Positions 35,626-44,456 of a stretch of 64,000 bases of DNA are shown one piece after another (position 1 is the first letter of the stretch; every line of letters begins with the position of its first letter). The stretch is taken from assembly GCA_963817485.1 (NCBI GenBank), contig CAWFOR010000010.1:62001-126000 (forward strand), given 5' to 3'. This stretch comes from Hyphomicrobium_A sp963817485 (lineage in GTDB: Bacteria > Pseudomonadota > Alphaproteobacteria > Rhizobiales > Hyphomicrobiaceae). The notes below the pieces were generated by a model. The model saw only the letters and a list, made by a program, of their open reading frames with translations, was not told the origin of the DNA and did no database searches. The translations under genes were made by a program, and so were the position numbers.

Positions 35626-38328
35626 ATGGACATGGCGGCGCCGCGCACAGTCAAAACTACCTGCCCCTATTGCGGTGTCGGATGCGGCCTGCTGGCGGAT
35701 GTGAGTACCGACGGCGTCACCGTCCGCGGCGATCCCGACCACCCGGCGAACTTCGGCCGGCTCTGCTCCAAGGGCGCGGCTCTGGCGGAGACGATCGGCC
35801 TGGAAGACCGGCTGCTGTTCCCCGAAGTGGACGGCGTGAGATCGAGCTGGGACGCCGCGCTCGAACTCATTGCCTCGAAGTTCTCCGAGACGATCCGCGA
35901 GCATGGACCGGACTCGGTCGCATTCTACGTCTCGGGCCAGCTGCTGACCGAGGACTACTACGTCGCCAACAAGCTGATGAAGGGCTTTATCGGCTCGGCC
36001 AATATCGACACCAACTCGCGTCTGTGCATGGCCTCCTCCGTCGCCGGGCACAAGCGCGCTTTCGGCTCCGACACTGTGCCGGGCTGCTACGAGGATTTGG
36101 AACTCGCCGACCTCGTCGTGCTCGTCGGCTCCAATCTCTCCTGGTGCCACCCCGTCCTCTACCAACGCATCGCGGCCGCCAAGGAGGCGCGGCCGAAGAT
36201 GAAGGTCGTGCTGATTGATCCCCGCCGCACGACGACGGCCGACATCGCCGATCTGCATCTTCCCATCAAGCCCGACGGCGATGTCGCGCTCTTCCTCGGG
36301 CTGCTCCGACATCTCGTGCGCAGCCGCGCGATCAAGCGACGTTACCTCAAGGCGCACACGACGGGCTTCAAGGAGGCGTTGCGCGCAGCCGAGTTGCTCG
36401 ACATGTACGATGTCGTCCGCCAAACGGGCATTGCCGCGGCGTCGCTGGAGGCGTTCTTCGCCCTGTTTGCCGCGACCGAGAAGGTGGTCACCGTCTACAG
36501 CCAGGGCGTCAATCAATCGGCGTCGGGCACCGACAAGGTCAACGCCATCATCAACTGCCACCTGGCCACCGGTCGCATCGGCCGGCCTGGCATGGGCCCC
36601 CTCTCGGTGACGGGTCAGCCCAACGCCATGGGCGGGCGCGAGGTCGGCGGGATGGCCAATACGCTCGCCGCGCACATGGACATCGAGGATGCGGCGCATC
36701 GCAACCGCGTGCAGCGCTTCTGGCGCTCGCCGACGATCGCTTCGCGAGCCGGTCTCAAGGCTGTCGACATGTTCCGCGGCGTCGCCGATGGCCGCATCAA
36801 GGCGCTCTGGATCATGGCGACCAACCCGGTGGCGTCCATGCCCGAAGCCGGCAACGTCGAAGCTGCGATTGCTGCCTGCCCGTTTGTCGTCGTCTCTGAT
36901 GTGACTGGAGCGACCGACACTGCGCGGCTGGCGCACGTGCGGTTGCCCGCGGCCGCGTGGGGCGAGAAGGACGGTACCGTCACCAACTCGGAGCGGCGCA
37001 TCTCCCGCCAGAGGAGTTTCCTGCCGCTGCCCGGGCAGGCGCGCCCCGATTGGTGGATCGTGTGCGATGTCGCAAAGCGCATGGGTTTCGGTGAGGCCTT
37101 CGACTACGCGTCGCCGGCCGCGATCTTCGCTGAGCACGCCGCTCTGTCGCAGTTCGAGAATGACGGTACGCGCGACTTCGACATCGGCGCGATGGCGCCT
37201 GTCGACGAGTTGCAATTCGAGGAAATGCCGCCGTTCCAGTGGCCACGTCCGTCCGGGGGCGGCGAGGGCGCCCGCATGTTCGCCGAGGGACGGTTCTTCA
37301 CGCCGGATGGCAAGGCCCGCTTTGTTGCGGTCCGCGCCAACGCCATCGCGCCGGCGGCCACGGCCTTTCCCCTCACCCTCAACACGGGCCGGGTACGCGA
37401 CCACTGGCACACGATGACCCGCACCGGCAAAAGCGAGCGTCTGTCGCAGCATTACGCCGAGCCGTTCGTTGAGATAAACCCGCACGACGCCGCGCTCCAT
37501 CATATCGGTGAAGCCGACCTCGTGCGCATCTCGACGGGGCTCGGTGCCGTTCTCGTGCGCGCGCTTGTTTCGCCGCGTCAGCAGGTCGGATCAATCTTCG
37601 TGCCCATGCACTGGAACGATCAGTTCGCGTCGCGCGCTCGAGTGGATGTTCTGGTGCCGGCCCTCACGGATGCGATCTCGGGGCAGCCGGCCTCGAAGAA
37701 TACCGCCGCGCGGATCGAGCGGTTCGTCGCCGCGGCCTACGGGTTCGCCGTGCTCCGGCACAAGCCACGGCACATCGATGCCGAATACTGGGCGGTTGCC
37801 AAGTGCAGGGGCGGCTGGCGCATCGAGCTGGGATTCGCGTCGAAGGACAGGGATTGGCCAGAGTTCGTCGCCGACCTGGTCGGAGGTGAGGCCTCTCAAT
37901 TGATCGCCTATCATGACGCTAAAACTGGCCACCATCGCTTTGCCTGTTACGAGGACGACCGTCTCACCGGTGCTGCCTTCCTCGCGCCGGAACCGGTCGC
38001 CGTATCGCGCGACTGGGCGATCGCGCAGTTGTCCGTGCAGCACTCGGCTCGCAAGCGCTCCTCCGTCATCGCCGGGCGTCCGGGCAAGGGAACGGTCGAT
38101 CGCGGCGCGATCGTGTGCTCCTGCTTCGGCATCGGCGCGAGTGAGATAGCCGCCGCGGCGGCGCGTGGATGCACGACGGTCGCGGCAGTCGGCAAAGCCC
38201 TGCATGCCGGCACCAACTGTGGCTCTTGCCGCGCCGAAATTCGCACGATCATCGACGCCAATCGCGCTCCAAAGCCGGCACTTGCAACTCGCCGTGCGGC
38301 CGTCGCGTCAGCTTTGAGAGGAGCTTGA
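35626..38328 (+). CDS. nasA: Assimilatory nitrate reductase, molybdopterin catalytic subunit
   Basis: 900 residues; reduces nitrate to nitrite. The N-terminus binds [4Fe-4S] through CPYCGVGC and the Cys of LCSKG. The bis-MGD core follows (SANIDTNSRLCMASSVAGHK with the Mo-ligand Cys; GVNQSASGTDKVNAIINCHL; TNPVASMPEAGN). LTLNTGRVRDHWHTMTRTGK marks the MGD-binding C-terminal domain. Residues about 830-870 add a BFD-like [2Fe-2S] segment (CSCFGIG, then CGSC), as in the NasA/NarB long form. Gap of 3 bp after nirD. Confidence 0.95.
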   Translation: MDMAAPRTVKTTCPYCGVGCGLLADVSTDGVTVRGDPDHPANFGRLCSKGAALAETIGLEDRLLFPEVDGVRSSWDAALELIASKFSETIREHGPDSVAFYVSGQLLTEDYYVANKLMKGFIGSANIDTNSRLCMASSVAGHKRAFGSDTVPGCYEDLELADLVVLVGSNLSWCHPVLYQRIAAAKEARPKMKVVLIDPRRTTTADIADLHLPIKPDGDVALFLGLLRHLVRSRAIKRRYLKAHTTGFKEALRAAELLDMYDVVRQTGIAAASLEAFFALFAATEKVVTVYSQGVNQSASGTDKVNAIINCHLATGRIGRPGMGPLSVTGQPNAMGGREVGGMANTLAAHMDIEDAAHRNRVQRFWRSPTIASRAGLKAVDMFRGVADGRIKALWIMATNPVASMPEAGNVEAAIAACPFVVVSDVTGATDTARLAHVRLPAAAWGEKDGTVTNSERRISRQRSFLPLPGQARPDWWIVCDVAKRMGFGEAFDYASPAAIFAEHAALSQFENDGTRDFDIGAMAPVDELQFEEMPPFQWPRPSGGGEGARMFAEGRFFTPDGKARFVAVRANAIAPAATAFPLTLNTGRVRDHWHTMTRTGKSERLSQHYAEPFVEINPHDAALHHIGEADLVRISTGLGAVLVRALVSPRQQVGSIFVPMHWNDQFASRARVDVLVPALTDAISGQPASKNTAARIERFVAAAYGFAVLRHKPRHIDAEYWAVAKCRGGWRIELGFASKDRDWPEFVADLVGGEASQLIAYHDAKTGHHRFACYEDDRLTGAAFLAPEPVAVSRDWAIAQLSVQHSARKRSSVIAGRPGKGTVDRGAIVCSCFGIGASEIAAAAARGCTTVAAVGKALHAGTNCGSCRAEIRTIIDANRAPKPALATRRAAVASALRGA

Positions 38329-38330
38329 CC

Positions 38331-39296
38331 ATGCACGCACTGTCGGAGCTGTTGAGCGAGGGGGAGCCGCTCGCGCGGAAATCCCCAGGCGCTTTGGCGG
38401 CTCTTGCGAGGCGGCTATTGCGTGCAGCCACCCACCTGGCGACCCGCTTGAGAGGCAATGCTTGGCTGGCGACGCAAACACGTGACCGTGCCGTCGCGCT
38501 CGGTCCGCTCCAGCGCCCGGCATGTGGCCGCGTCATACTCGTCGGCGCGGGTCCCGGCGATCCAGAGCTTTTGACGCTCAAAGCGCTGCGAGCGGTGCGG
38601 GGCGCCGACGTCATTCTGTACGACCAACTCGTCTCCGACGAGATCCTGGCGCTGGCGCCGGCCCGCGCCGAGCGTATCGCTGTGGGCAAGAAGGGGTATG
38701 GGAAGGCCTGCAAGCAGCGCCATATCAACGAGCTGATGGTGGCGCTCGCCGCCGCCGGCCGGCGCGTCGTCAGGCTCAAAGCGGGCGACCCGCTGATGTT
38801 CGGGCGCCTCGAGGAGGAGATGGCGGCGCTCGACGCGGCGGGTATCAGGTTCGAGGTAGTGCCCGGCATCTCGGCCGCGCAGGGAGCTGCGGCACGGTTG
38901 AAGATATCGCTGACGCGCCGGCGTGGTGCACGCCGTTTCCAGGCCATCACGGGGCATGCCGACCAGGGGGGCCTGCCCGACGACTTCGACTGGGCTGGGC
39001 TCGCCGACCCCAAGGCGACGACCGCCGTCTACATGCCCAAGGCGACCATCGGCGATCTCTGCGCCGAGCTGATGCGCCGCGGACTATCCGCGAGCCATCC
39101 GGTGGCAGCGGTATTCAACGCCACGCGACCCTCTGAGGTCACGCTCGCGGCGACACTCGCAACCCTTCCGGAGCGCATTGCCGACGCTGCAAGCGACGCT
39201 CCGTGCATCGTCCTGGTCGGAGAGGCGGTCGCGCGGCTCGCACCCATGCGTCAATCAATGGAAAGACCCGAGTTAGCTGCGGCCGTTCGATCGTAG
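38331..39296 (+). CDS. cobA: Uroporphyrinogen-III C-methyltransferase (siroheme synthesis)
   Basis: 321 residues. The SAM-dependent tetrapyrrole methylase core begins near residue 64: RVILVGAGPGDPELLTLKAL, ADVILYDQLVSDEIL, GKKGYGKACKQRHINELMV, VVRLKAGDPLMFGRLEEEMA and ITGHADQGGLPDDFDW. It starts siroheme synthesis, the cofactor NirB needs. The N-terminal 60 residues are an extra helical Arg/Ala-rich extension, and no oxidase/ferrochelatase domain is fused, so siroheme must be finished elsewhere. Two bp after nasA; GAGAGGAG precedes the ATG. Confidence 0.92.
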   Translation: MHALSELLSEGEPLARKSPGALAALARRLLRAATHLATRLRGNAWLATQTRDRAVALGPLQRPACGRVILVGAGPGDPELLTLKALRAVRGADVILYDQLVSDEILALAPARAERIAVGKKGYGKACKQRHINELMVALAAAGRRVVRLKAGDPLMFGRLEEEMAALDAAGIRFEVVPGISAAQGAAARLKISLTRRRGARRFQAITGHADQGGLPDDFDWAGLADPKATTAVYMPKATIGDLCAELMRRGLSASHPVAAVFNATRPSEVTLAATLATLPERIADAASDAPCIVLVGEAVARLAPMRQSMERPELAAAVRS

Positions 39297-39325
39297 CAAT
39301 TTATAGCGTGGAGTGAGTGGAAGTG

Positions 39326-40015
39326 ATGCGTCGACGTTTCAGAGCGGCTGGGTTCGTTGTGATGGTGGCAGCGATTGCCGCGGTGGATTTGCAAGCGGCC
39401 CAAGGCGCCGATCTCGGGGGCAGCTGCTGCGCCGAACTGGAGGAGCGCATCGCCGAGCTCGAAGTCACGACGGCGCGAAAAGGAAACCGCAAAGTAACAC
39501 TCACCATCACGGGCTACGTCACCAAGCAGATCATGTTCTGGGACGATGGGGTCGATCGCAATGCCTATATATCCGACATCGGCCCGACGCAGGCGACGAA
39601 CTTCCGTCTGACCGGCGAGGCCGCTATCGCGCCCGGTTGGAAGGCGGGCTACCTCATACGCATCCAGGACCTCACCGACAACTCCATGGGCCTCAGCCAG
39701 AGCACGTCAGTGGTCAACCAGGGTCTCAACGTGCAGATGTCATACTGGTACGTGGCGAGCAAAGAACTCGGCAAGCTCAGCGTCGGCAAGAACGCGCTCG
39801 CCGCCAAGAGTGCTGCCATGTTCACCGATCTCTCCGGCACGCAGGTGATCGCCAATTACGTGCTGTTCGACGGCGGCAGCTTCTTTTTGCGCAACGGCGG
39901 CGCGCTGCTGCCGCTGCGCTGGGGCGACTTCGGCTATTGCTATTCGCAACAGCGGCCGTGGGGCGGCGACTGCGACGAAATATTCACCTTTTTCTCGGGA
40001 CGTATTCCTAGATAG
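39326..40015 (+). CDS. Porin, truncated to its N-terminal half
   Basis: 229 residues. Signal peptide, then LEERIAELEVTTARKGNRKV and TITGYVTKQIMFWDDGVDRN, followed by beta strands (ATNFRLTGEAAIAPGWKAGY; AKSAAMFTDLSGTQVIANYV) of the Porin_2 family of Hyphomicrobiales. Family members are about 450-500 residues; this one stops after GDCDEIFTFFSGRIPR, just where the conserved text would go on. The next 96 bp to the EF-hand gene hold no porin sequence in any frame, so the 3' half was deleted. Possibly a once functional nitrate-entry porin of the nas operon. A half barrel is unlikely to work. Confidence 0.8.
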   Translation: MRRRFRAAGFVVMVAAIAAVDLQAAQGADLGGSCCAELEERIAELEVTTARKGNRKVTLTITGYVTKQIMFWDDGVDRNAYISDIGPTQATNFRLTGEAAIAPGWKAGYLIRIQDLTDNSMGLSQSTSVVNQGLNVQMSYWYVASKELGKLSVGKNALAAKSAAMFTDLSGTQVIANYVLFDGGSFFLRNGGALLPLRWGDFGYCYSQQRPWGGDCDEIFTFFSGRIPR

Positions 40016-40111
40016 CGTGCCGCGATGTTCGCAAGCCGAGAACACTCGGCTGTGCCGAGCAGCGGCCGAAGGGCGAAATGCCTCGGTCGTGATCTGGAAG
40101 GAGAGAAAGTC

Positions 40112-40531
40112 ATGCAAGCTAAAATGCGGAACGCTTTGCTTACGGCTGTTTGCGTTGCGGCCGCAGTGAGCGTAGCGGCCGGCAGCCACTTGCTGCCCGC
40201 GTACGCGGCGACGCCGTCGCTGACTGTGCTCGATCCCGACAAGGACGGCACAGTCGATCTGGCGGAGGCTAAGGCGGCCGGCGCCAAGGAGTTTACCAAG
40301 CTCGATCCCGATAAGGACGGCACGCTCGATGCCAAGGAGCTCGAGGGCCGCATCGATGCGGCTGCGCTCAAGGCGGCGGACCCGGACAGCGACGGCACGC
40401 TCGACGCCAAGGAGTATGCGAGCCTGGTCGAAGCCCGCTTCAAAGCCGCCGATCCCGACAACGACGGCACCGTCGACGACAAGGAGCTTGGCACCGATGC
40501 CGGCAAGGCGCTGCTGAAGCTCCTCGAGTAA
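40112..40531 (+). CDS. Secreted protein with four EF-hand-like calcium loops
   Basis: 139 residues: a signal peptide (ALLTAVCVAAAVSVAAGSHL), then four loops DPDKDGTVDLAE, DPDKDGTLDAKE, DPDSDGTLDAKE and DPDNDGTVDDKE, each with Asp or Glu at the 1, 3, 5 and 12 positions of an EF-hand loop. It should bind calcium in the periplasm. AAGGAG precedes the ATG at 40112; the frame is open upstream to 40025. The loops are nearly identical at DNA level, suggesting recent duplication. Confidence 0.85.
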   Translation: MQAKMRNALLTAVCVAAAVSVAAGSHLLPAYAATPSLTVLDPDKDGTVDLAEAKAAGAKEFTKLDPDKDGTLDAKELEGRIDAAALKAADPDSDGTLDAKEYASLVEARFKAADPDNDGTVDDKELGTDAGKALLKLLE

Positions 40532-40546
40532 TCTGTGAACCTATGC

Positions 40547-40580
40547 AACGCGGCCTCCCCGATCCGGGGCAGGCCGCGTT
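40547..40580 (+). terminator. Hairpin after the EF-hand gene
   Basis: AACGCGGCCT (40547-40556) pairs with AGGCCGCGTT (40571-40580), with an inner CCCC/GGGG stem. No T tract follows, so termination may be weak or factor-assisted; position 16 bp after the stop supports a terminator role. Confidence 0.6.
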
Positions 40581-40993
40581 CGCAATTCCCATACCGACGG
40601 AGAAGGTAGCTCTCGGCGACCCTGCAATCCGCCCTTAACCGCCTGACTATCTATGCCGTAAGCGGTCACTACCGCTTCACCACACTCAGCCGACGAATGC
40701 TGAGGCGAGTTTTAACGTCCTCAGGTCGCCGTGCTTGGACGCGGGCGCCGAGGAAGCATCTTCAGCAGATGCAGGGGGCCGCGCATGGAATGGGTCACTG
40801 GCTGGGGGGCATGGCGTGAAACCCGATGGTCCACCCCCCTCTGGTCCCCCGGGTGAACTCAACCATAGCCAGAAGGTATTGGCCTAGCGCAGCCCCTGTC
40901 GGCACAGTTTGCAAAGGCAGCCTGGCACCAACGAAACAAAGCCCGGACCGCCGACGAATTCGAATGAAGTGCCACCGCCATCGGAGAGACGTT
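40581..40993. other. 413-bp gap before the patatin gene, no gene seen
   Basis: The patatin frame is open from 40826, but that upstream segment lacks the family sequence and reads as Arg/Pro-rich. I see no RNA gene, repeat or clear promoter here. Confidence 0.4.
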
Positions 40994-42229
40994 ATGCCAG
41001 ACCTCTTCGCGCCGCAGCCCAAGGTGAGCCCCCAGTCCTCCACAACGGGGGCCGCGTCCGGCCACGGGCAGATCGTGCTCGTGCTGCAGGGCGGCGGCGC
41101 GCTTGGAGCATTCCAGGCAGGCGTCTATCACGCGCTCCACGATGCTGGCGTCGAGCCGGACTGGGTCATCGGTACCTCCATTGGCGCCATCAACGCATCG
41201 ATCATCGTCGGTAACGAGCCCGGCAAAAGGCTCGCTGCCCTGGAGGAGTTCTGGCAGCGCATCGCCCACCAATCGATCTGGGGCGTCTGGTCTCCGCAGA
41301 TCGCACTGGCTCTCGCCAACTGGACTACCGTTACGGCTGGCCTGCCCGGCTTCTTCGCGCCGAACCCCTTTGCGTTCCTCGGCGCCCACATCCCGCTCGG
41401 CACCGACAACGCCGGCTACTACACGACCGCGCCGCTCAAGCGCACGCTGTCGGAGCTCGTCGATTTTTCGTTGATCAAGCGCAACAAACCGCGTCTGACG
41501 GTCGGCGCCGCGCACGTCGAGACGAGCCAGATGCGCTATTTCGACAGCCTCCAGACCGAGATCAACGTCAAGCATGTGCTGGCTTCGGGCGCGCTCCCTC
41601 CGGCGTTTCCGGCGGTGTGCATCGACGGCGAGCACTATTGGGACGGCGGCATCCTTTCCAATACCCCCGCCGAAGCCGTCTTCGATGACAATCCGCGGCG
41701 CAACTCGCTCGTTTTCGCCGTGCACATGTGGAACCCGGCGGGACCGGCGCCGCAAACGATGTGGGAGGTCCTTCACCGCCAGAAGGACATTCAGTATTCG
41801 AGCCGCGTGGCCACCCATATTGCGCGCCAAGCGCAGATCCACCGGCTGCGTCACGTGATCAAGGAGCTCGCAGCATACATCCCCGAGGAAATGCGCAACA
41901 GCGAAGAGGTGCAAGCTCTGGCCGCGTATGGGTGCCTGACGCGCATGCACTTCGTGCGCCTCCTGTCGCCACGCTTCGACAACGAGGACCACACCAAGGA
42001 CATCGACTTTTCACCCGCCGGCATCCGCCAGCGCTGGCAGTCGGGTTACGACATGGCCATGCGCGCCATCGAAAGCGCACCTTGGAGCGGTGATTTCGAT
42101 CCGCACGAGGGCGTGTTCCTGCACGAGCCGAAGGGCAGCATGCCGCTGACGGCCGTGGCCTCGGCCGAGGGCATGGGTCAGCCGATTTCGCTCGCCAGCG
42201 ATCAATACGCAACCACCTCCTTGCCATAG
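40994..42229 (+). CDS. Patatin-like phospholipase with DUF3734 tail
   Basis: 411 residues. The patatin core begins near residue 25: IVLVLQGGGALGAFQAGVYH is the oxyanion hole; Ser62 in GTSIGAINA is the nucleophile of the Ser-Asp dyad; Asp217 in YWDGGILSNTP is its partner. The C-terminal part after about residue 230 (MWEVLHRQKDIQYSSRVATH) matches DUF3734. It hydrolyses acyl esters of lipids, probably cytosolic since there is no signal. GGAGAG lies 6 nt before the ATG at 40994. In related genomes such genes are often beside 3-hydroxybutyrate dehydrogenase; here that gene lies 5 kb on. Confidence 0.9.
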   Translation: MPDLFAPQPKVSPQSSTTGAASGHGQIVLVLQGGGALGAFQAGVYHALHDAGVEPDWVIGTSIGAINASIIVGNEPGKRLAALEEFWQRIAHQSIWGVWSPQIALALANWTTVTAGLPGFFAPNPFAFLGAHIPLGTDNAGYYTTAPLKRTLSELVDFSLIKRNKPRLTVGAAHVETSQMRYFDSLQTEINVKHVLASGALPPAFPAVCIDGEHYWDGGILSNTPAEAVFDDNPRRNSLVFAVHMWNPAGPAPQTMWEVLHRQKDIQYSSRVATHIARQAQIHRLRHVIKELAAYIPEEMRNSEEVQALAAYGCLTRMHFVRLLSPRFDNEDHTKDIDFSPAGIRQRWQSGYDMAMRAIESAPWSGDFDPHEGVFLHEPKGSMPLTAVASAEGMGQPISLASDQYATTSLP

Positions 42230-42307
42230 ACGAGAGATTCCATGGCCTTCACCAGCGATCACCTTGTGCACGTTCCCCCCATGCGGCTACGCGAGAGGAC
42301 GGCCTTC

Positions 42308-42670
42308 ATGCCGACAGCCAACGAGCATCCGATCCGCGTAGCGCCCAATCCCAAGCGCCTGCGCGCGAGCATTGGTGGCCGCGTCGTCGCCGACACCGAT
42401 CGCGCGCTCACCCTGTTTGAGGCCTCTTATCCCGGCGTGCAGTACGTGCCGCTTGCGGACGTCGACCGTACGGTGCTCAGAAGATCCACTCACAAGTCTC
42501 GCTGCCCCTACAAAGGCGAGGCCTCGTACTACTCCATCGTCACCCCCGAGGGCGTCGCCGAGAACGTGATCTGGACCTATGAGAATCCGCTGCCGGTAGC
42601 CGCTAAGATTGCTGGCTACCTCGCGTTCGACACGACTCGCGTCGATCTGTTCGAGGGTGTGAAGGTCTAA
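42308..42670 (+). CDS. DUF427 protein
   Basis: 120 residues from the ATG at 42308 (MPTANEHPIR), with GAGAGGA upstream; an ATG at 42242 would add 22 residues not typical of the family. Motifs VRASIGG-like strand, ALTLFEASYPGVQYVPLADV, STHKSRCPYKGEASYYS and ENVIWTYENPL match DUF427, a small beta-rich domain with a conserved Cys-Pro-x-Lys-Gly. Function unknown. Downstream of the patatin gene in the same direction. Confidence 0.8.
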   Translation: MPTANEHPIRVAPNPKRLRASIGGRVVADTDRALTLFEASYPGVQYVPLADVDRTVLRRSTHKSRCPYKGEASYYSIVTPEGVAENVIWTYENPLPVAAKIAGYLAFDTTRVDLFEGVKV

Positions 42671-42772
42671 CTCGCCGCGCCGGGGATTCTTCTCGTCTCG
42701 GCGTCGATCCCAGCCTTCATGAAACCTAGCGTCTCGCCGCGCTCGACCGCCGGCACTCCGCGTACGCGCTGG

Positions 42773-43274
42773 CTATTTGGCAACGCTGGACGTGATCGAT
42801 GCGATGACGTCGGACGCCATCTTGAAGGCGTCGTCGCGGTTTTCGATCCGGTGGCGTCGCTTGATCCATTCGAAATCCGTGTAGACGACCCAAACCTGGC
42901 CCTTGTCGTCCTGGGTCACGAGGAGGCGAACGGGCCAATCGAGCCCGGCGTTCGGATTGGATGTGAGGAATTGGATGCCAAGCGGCGGGTTGCCAAAGAT
43001 CAATAACGTCGATGGCAGCAGCTTTATCCCGGCTTTCTCGCCGAGCCTCGACTGATCAACCGCCATGAAGAACATGATGCCCTTGCCGGCGATGTCCTTC
43101 TTCAGCAGTTCGATCGTCTGCGTCGAAACCGTGGACGCTTTTAACTTTTACGATGCCATCACCGGAAACGGCGGCCTCGGCTATGGCCGTACTCGTCGTG
43201 GCGGGCAGGTGCAGGAGCATCAAGAACGACAGAATGAGGGCCGGGACCGGCGCAACGGTGCGTGCAAGCATCAT
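42773..43274 (-). pseudogene. Secreted DUF302 protein with one frameshift
   Basis: The 5' part encodes a signal peptide (VPALILSFLMLLHLPATTST). After GDGIVKVK the frame is lost. Dropping one T from the TTTT run at 43139-43142 gives ASTVSTQTIELLKKDIAGKG and joins the downstream frame IMFFMAVDQSRLGEKAGIKL with LLIFGNPPLGIQFLTSNP, the core of DUF302. That fold binds small ligands or heme in some members; role unknown. A homopolymer insertion in sequencing or a recent mutation are equally possible. Confidence 0.75.
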
Positions 43275-43421
43275 CGTATCCTCTCGAATGTGCGCGGGGC
43301 TTCGCGCGGGCTGTGAGGACCAATTTGTCGAGTGAGCGCGTGCGGCGGAAATGCCGGCTGGCTTCGGTATCGATAGTAAGAAGCTATGGCCCGTGTGCGA
43401 GGGCTTCAGCCGTGCGCCGCG

Positions 43422-44129
43422 TCAGTGCGCAGCCTTTAGCGCGTCGAGCATATCTTCTATCGCCATCCGCTTGCGATAGTCAGGATCGACGAAGCGGGCA
43501 GTGATGCGCCCGTCGGTGGCGACGATGAAGGTGGCGGGTATGGGCAGCATCCAGGCGTCATTACCCTGGTAGGCGGGAAGATCCCAGCCCAACTCTGCCA
43601 TCATCCGCTTCATCTCCTCGCCCACACAGATCGCAAGGTTGAGCGACATGGCGTAGCCGTTGTCCATGTCGAGCAGGATGGGGAAGGGGGCTTTGGCCTC
43701 TGCCCTCAGCTCGCTCGCGAACTGGCGCCGCTCGGGCAGGATGGCCGCAATCTGACTGCCCTCGGCCTGTGCTTTCGATTGCGCCTCGACGAGCGCGTTG
43801 GTGTTGATGCGGCAGTAGGGGCACCAGTGGCCGCGGTGAAAGGCGAGCGCCACCGGGCCTTTCTGCAGGATCTCCTCGAGACTGACGAGATGGCCCGTGT
43901 CGTCGGGGAGCAGAAAGTTCGGCATCTCGTCACCCGGCGCCGGTGCCGCCGTGCCCGCGCCCGCTTGGTGCAGGCGCGCGACGAGCCGGTCGACCCCCTC
44001 GGCGAATGTCGGATTGAGCTTGCGCACGGTATCTGCGAATGCCTGCAGGCGCTGGTTGAGCGAGGCATCCATGCGACTGCATTGCTCGAACGCCTCGTCG
44101 AGGATTTCGGCAAAGGACTTCGAGGTCAT
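43422..44129 (-). CDS. AhpC/TSA-like thioredoxin-fold protein, copy 1 (WCPYC)
   Basis: 235 residues. An N-terminal helical region of about 65 residues precedes a thioredoxin-fold peroxiredoxin-like domain (MPNFLLPDDTGHLVSLEEIL; LAFHRGHWCPYCRINTNALV) with Cys103 and Cys106. The C-terminal strand is WMLPIPATFIVATDGRITAR. The family sits between peroxiredoxins and thiol oxidoreductases. The first of three paralogues within 2.5 kb; divergent from the second across a shared regulatory element. GGAG 6 nt before the ATG. No signal, so cytoplasmic. Confidence 0.85.
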   Translation of the reverse strand: MTSKSFAEILDEAFEQCSRMDASLNQRLQAFADTVRKLNPTFAEGVDRLVARLHQAGAGTAAPAPGDEMPNFLLPDDTGHLVSLEEILQKGPVALAFHRGHWCPYCRINTNALVEAQSKAQAEGSQIAAILPERRQFASELRAEAKAPFPILLDMDNGYAMSLNLAICVGEEMKRMMAELGWDLPAYQGNDAWMLPIPATFIVATDGRITARFVDPDYRKRMAIEDMLDALKAAH

Positions 44130-44268
44130 TCGAGGCTCCAAGGCCTGCAGGCGTGGTATCCGGCGGAGCAGCTTCCAAATATGCGCGCGCCAAATGATTG
44201 CGGGCCCAGCAATGGGAGATGTCCCTTCGTTCTGACTACCACACTAGCCCACCGCCCTCCCAGGGGTG

Positions 44269-44307
44269 ATAGCGGTTCGCTATGGAATTGAAAGTAACAC
44301 GATATTT
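44269..44307 (+). promoter_or_regulatory. OxyR-like operator, copy 1
   Basis: ATAGC-GGTTC-GCTAT, 17 bp, GATATTT. It lies between divergent thioredoxin-fold genes, about 150 bp before the plus-strand one and 140 bp before the minus-strand one. The ATAG-N7-CTAT core fits one half of an OxyR-type site. One of four copies in 6.3 kb, all in the same orientation. Confidence 0.8.
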
Positions 44308-44456
44308 TTGGCTCTTCGTTGAAGCGGGCATATGAGCTATGCGGCCGAATTGCCTGCCATGGCAGGTTCTTCGCCGGGGGGCCTTGAGCCGGAGAACGGC
44401 TTTCCGGCTTCAGTTGAACTGGGCCAGGGAGAGGAGCCCGCAGCAGGATAGAAGAC

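Noticed and set aside
33113..37503. Very long minus-strand reading frames opposite nirB, nirD and nasA
   Set aside because: They mirror well-identified plus-strand genes, have His/Arg/Gly-rich text without motifs, and arise from high GC at third codon positions.
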